From Microterricola viridarii (GTDB lineage: Bacteria > Actinomycetota > Actinomycetes > Actinomycetales > Microbacteriaceae): a stretch of 64,000 nt of DNA. The position numbers and the translations under genes were made by a program. The notes below the pieces were generated by a model. It did not search any database. It worked only from the letters and a program-made list of their open reading frames with translations, and was not told the DNA's origin. The DNA is taken from the NCBI RefSeq assembly GCF_900104895.1, contig NZ_LT629742.1, forward strand, positions 1,178,001-1,242,000, given 5' to 3'. The first letter of the stretch is position 1, and every line of letters starts with the position of its first letter. Below, one piece after another: positions 62,215 to 64,000 of the stretch.

Positions 62215-63537
62215 TCAGTCTAGATTGTCGGACTGACCCGTCGCTGGCGCCGCCTCCACCCCGCACCATTCGGCGATGAACAGCGCGACGGCTTTCGTGA
62301 CGTGGCGCACCGACTCGATGTTGACGCGCTCGTCGGCGCCATGCAGGCGTTCGCCGAGCGGGCCGTAGACCAGAGCGGGCACCCCGGCGAAGAGCCCGTA
62401 GCAGCGCGAGTCGATGTAGCCGGGCATGGCCACCTCGCCCAGGGCGGAGCCTGTGGCCTGCTCGTGTGCCGCAGCCAACACGGCCTCCGCGTCCGAGCCC
62501 GGCTCCAAGACGTAGCCGTCGGAGAAGAAGCCGAGCTTCTCTGTCAGCGCGGTGGCGCCCGCCAGGGCGGGGTCGACCTGCACGGCGCGCTGCACCCGCT
62601 CGACGATCTCCTCCCAGCACTCCTCGACGTCCATCTCCGGCAGCAGCGCGACCCGGATCCCGAGCTCGCAGGCGTCCGGGACGCTCGACGGCCAGTCGCC
62701 GGCCCGGATGGTGCCGATGTTGAGGTTCAGCGGATGCGGCTGCTCGGCGAAGTGCGCCGACTCCGGCACCCGCGTGTTCCAGTCCGCTTCCATCCGGCGC
62801 AGCTCGGCGATGACCGCGTATGCCCCGTCGATCGCGTTCGCGCCGACCGACATTTCGGAGGCGTGCGCGGCGCGGCCGGTGACGACGACCCGGAACCAGA
62901 TGACGCCGGTGTGGGCGCGCACGACGGCGTTCGAGCTGGGCTCCGTGATGAGCACGGCATCCGCCGTGTAACCGTGCTGGAGAGCGGAGAGGGTGCCGTT
63001 GCCGGTGCTCTCCTCCTCCGGCACCGACTGCAGGTGGATGCGCCCCCGCGGCGTGAGCCCGGCGCGCTGCAGGGCGCGCAGCGCGAACACGTTGGCGGCG
63101 AGGCCGGCCTTCATGTCGCCGGAGCCGCGCCCGTACATCCAGCCGTCCTCGATCGCGGGCTCCCAGGGGGAGCGCGACCAGAGCCGGGGCGAGCCGAGGG
63201 GAACGACGTCGACGTGCCCGTTCAGGATCAGGCTGCGCCCGACCGCCGCCCCGACCGCCGCAGCGGGTTCCAGGGTGCCCACGACGACGTCCGTGTTCTC
63301 GTAGGAGACGGCGACCGCCCCGGCGCCGGGGTGGGTGGCCAGCTCGGCCGGGTCCAGGGTCCAGCGGTCGATGTCGAGGCCGACCTCGCGGAAGGCCTGC
63401 TCCATGAAGTCCTGGCCGTCGTTCTCCTCGCCGCGCAGCGAGGGGATCGCGATGAGCGCCGCGGTGAAATCGAGCTGCTCGTCGAAGGCGGCATCGACCG
63501 CGGCGAGGATGGCGTCGCGCTCCGCTGAAGTTGTCAT
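62215..63537 (-). CDS. M20-family metallohydrolase (ArgE/DapE-like)
   Basis: A 440-residue di-zinc hydrolase with all metal blocks: NGHVDVVP (first His/Asp), GRGSGDMKAGLA, PEEESTGNG (catalytic Glu), ITEPSS and LHGADERV (last His). A dimerisation domain lies between about 210 and 330. Members deacylate N-acyl amino acids or cleave small peptides; 440 residues is close to the acetylornithine deacetylase-like group. It is coupled (ATGA at 63534) to an amidohydrolase gene, suggesting both work on the same amide substrate. Confidence 0.9.
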   Translation of the reverse strand: MTTSAERDAILAAVDAAFDEQLDFTAALIAIPSLRGEENDGQDFMEQAFREVGLDIDRWTLDPAELATHPGAGAVAVSYENTDVVVGTLEPAAAVGAAVGRSLILNGHVDVVPLGSPRLWSRSPWEPAIEDGWMYGRGSGDMKAGLAANVFALRALQRAGLTPRGRIHLQSVPEEESTGNGTLSALQHGYTADAVLITEPSSNAVVRAHTGVIWFRVVVTGRAAHASEMSVGANAIDGAYAVIAELRRMEADWNTRVPESAHFAEQPHPLNLNIGTIRAGDWPSSVPDACELGIRVALLPEMDVEECWEEIVERVQRAVQVDPALAGATALTEKLGFFSDGYVLEPGSDAEAVLAAAHEQATGSALGEVAMPGYIDSRCYGLFAGVPALVYGPLGERLHGADERVNIESVRHVTKAVALFIAEWCGVEAAPATGQSDNLD

Positions 63538-64000
63538 TGTGCTGCTTCCTTTCCGAAGGCGCCGGCGTCGTAGACGACCTCGCCGCCGATTACCGTGCCC
63601 GTCACGGTGATGTCTTTGATTGCCGCGCTGTCGACGGCGAAGATGTCGTCGCTCAGCACGACGAAGTCGGCGAGCATGCCCGCGGCGAGGGTGCCGACGC
63701 GGTCTTCCTTGCCCACGGCGTAGGCCGAGCCATAGGTGTAGGCGCGCACCGCGTCCTCGATGCTGACCCGTTCCTCCGGGGCGAATGGCCGCCCGGATGC
63801 GGTGAGCCGGTTCACCATGTCGTGGATGCTGCGCAGCGGGTTGCCGTCGGAGACGGGGGAGTCCGTGGACCCGGGCACGACGATGCCGGCGGCCAGCAGC
63901 GAGGCCACCCGGTAGCAGGTCGCCGTGCGCTCCTCGCCGAGGGCCGCGCTCATGCCGTCCCCGAAGTCGGAGATGAAGGTGCCCTGGGGCACGGGGATGA
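63534..64000 (-). CDS. amidohydrolase family 3 (YtcJ-like), C-terminal part (5' end outside window)
   Basis: The frame runs to the right window edge; only about 155 C-terminal residues are visible. The block GIVVPGSTDSPVSDGNPL carries the metal or catalytic Asp of YtcJ-type amidohydrolases, and ALGEERTATCYRVASLL, IEDAVRAYTYGSAYAVG and GTLAAGMLADFVVLSDD are typical of the end of these proteins. They hydrolyse formamide or other amide bonds. The stop overlaps the start of the M20 gene. Confidence 0.88.
   Translation of the reverse strand, partial: IPVPQGTFISDFGDGMSAALGEERTATCYRVASLLAAGIVVPGSTDSPVSDGNPLRSIHDMVNRLTASGRPFAPEERVSIEDAVRAYTYGSAYAVGKEDRVGTLAAGMLADFVVLSDDIFAVDSAAIKDITVTGTVIGGEVVYDAGAFGKEAAQ

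Overview
The window is high-GC (about 70 % by eye), densely packed bacterial chromosome from an actinobacterium, most likely of the family Microbacteriaceae. The signs are very strong G/C third-position codon use, many GTG/TTG starts, four-base stop/start overlaps between genes, a shared-ATPase style of sugar ABC importer, and dispersed short repeats with CGAGTAG / TATCGAGACC ends. Reading of the family is inference; no rRNA or tRNA gene is present to settle it. I see no prophage, insertion sequence, CRISPR array or replication origin.

Layout. 1-3433: two halves of a heterodimeric ABC exporter (left one cut by the window edge). 3575-4819: a decarboxylase-like protein that has lost its cofactor lysine. 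4947-7780: receiver-only regulator, NarL-type regulator and its sensor kinase. 7787-11965: alkyltransferase-like protein, acetyltransferase, isocitrate dehydrogenase and a metal P-type ATPase. 12028-19753: an N-acetylglucosamine/chitobiose operon (ROK repressor, ABC importer, GH3 glucosaminidase, ROK kinase, GlcN6P deaminase). 19828-22494: YrdB-like membrane protein, purU, sugar-efflux-type MFS protein. 22505-28136 (minus): six genes, each overlapping the next, that together spell an N-acetylgalactosamine/tagatose pathway (SIS deaminase, ROK kinase, PfkB kinase, class II aldolase, DeoR regulator, deacetylase), divergent from a second sugar ABC importer at 28511-31681. 31778-32615: a DUF559 gene broken by a 7-bp tandem repeat. 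32793-34427: exported GH20 hexosaminidase. 34738-36896: glyA-folD. 36964-38851: small membrane protein, arsenate reductase/LMW phosphatase, gamma-carbonic-anhydrase-like protein, YbaK-type deacylase. 38867-42208 (minus): aldolase, HAD phosphatase, dhaL, dhaK. 42327-44150: a fused GAF/histidine kinase/pseudo-receiver/LuxR protein. 44260-44985: repeat clusters around a GIY-YIG gene. 45012-48327: ABC exporter and MHS-family transporter. 48559-52757: membrane protein, then the riboflavin operon ribD-ribE-ribBA-ribH behind an FMN riboswitch. 52837-53380: repeat-only region. 53390-58799: SorC-type regulator and glpD-glpF-glpK. 58948-64000: HAD hydrolase, acetyltransferase, trpS, xthA, M20 peptidase and the end of an amidohydrolase.

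How the genes work together. The 12-34 kb stretch is an amino-sugar island: the GH20 enzyme can release GlcNAc/GalNAc outside the cell, two CUT1-type importers without their own ATPase bring sugars in, and two intracellular routes lead to fructose-6-P (NagA/NagB) and to triose phosphates through tagatose phosphates. The glycerol genes (glpFKD, with a shared palindromic operator) and the dihydroxyacetone-kinase operon feed the same triose pool.

The most interesting points are the cofactor-less decarboxylase homologue, the sensor/regulator fusion with a dead receiver, the copy-number-dependent DUF559 reading frame, the REP-like repeats bracketing a GIY-YIG nuclease, the non-PTS GalNAc-type pathway and the SorC/glp operator pair.
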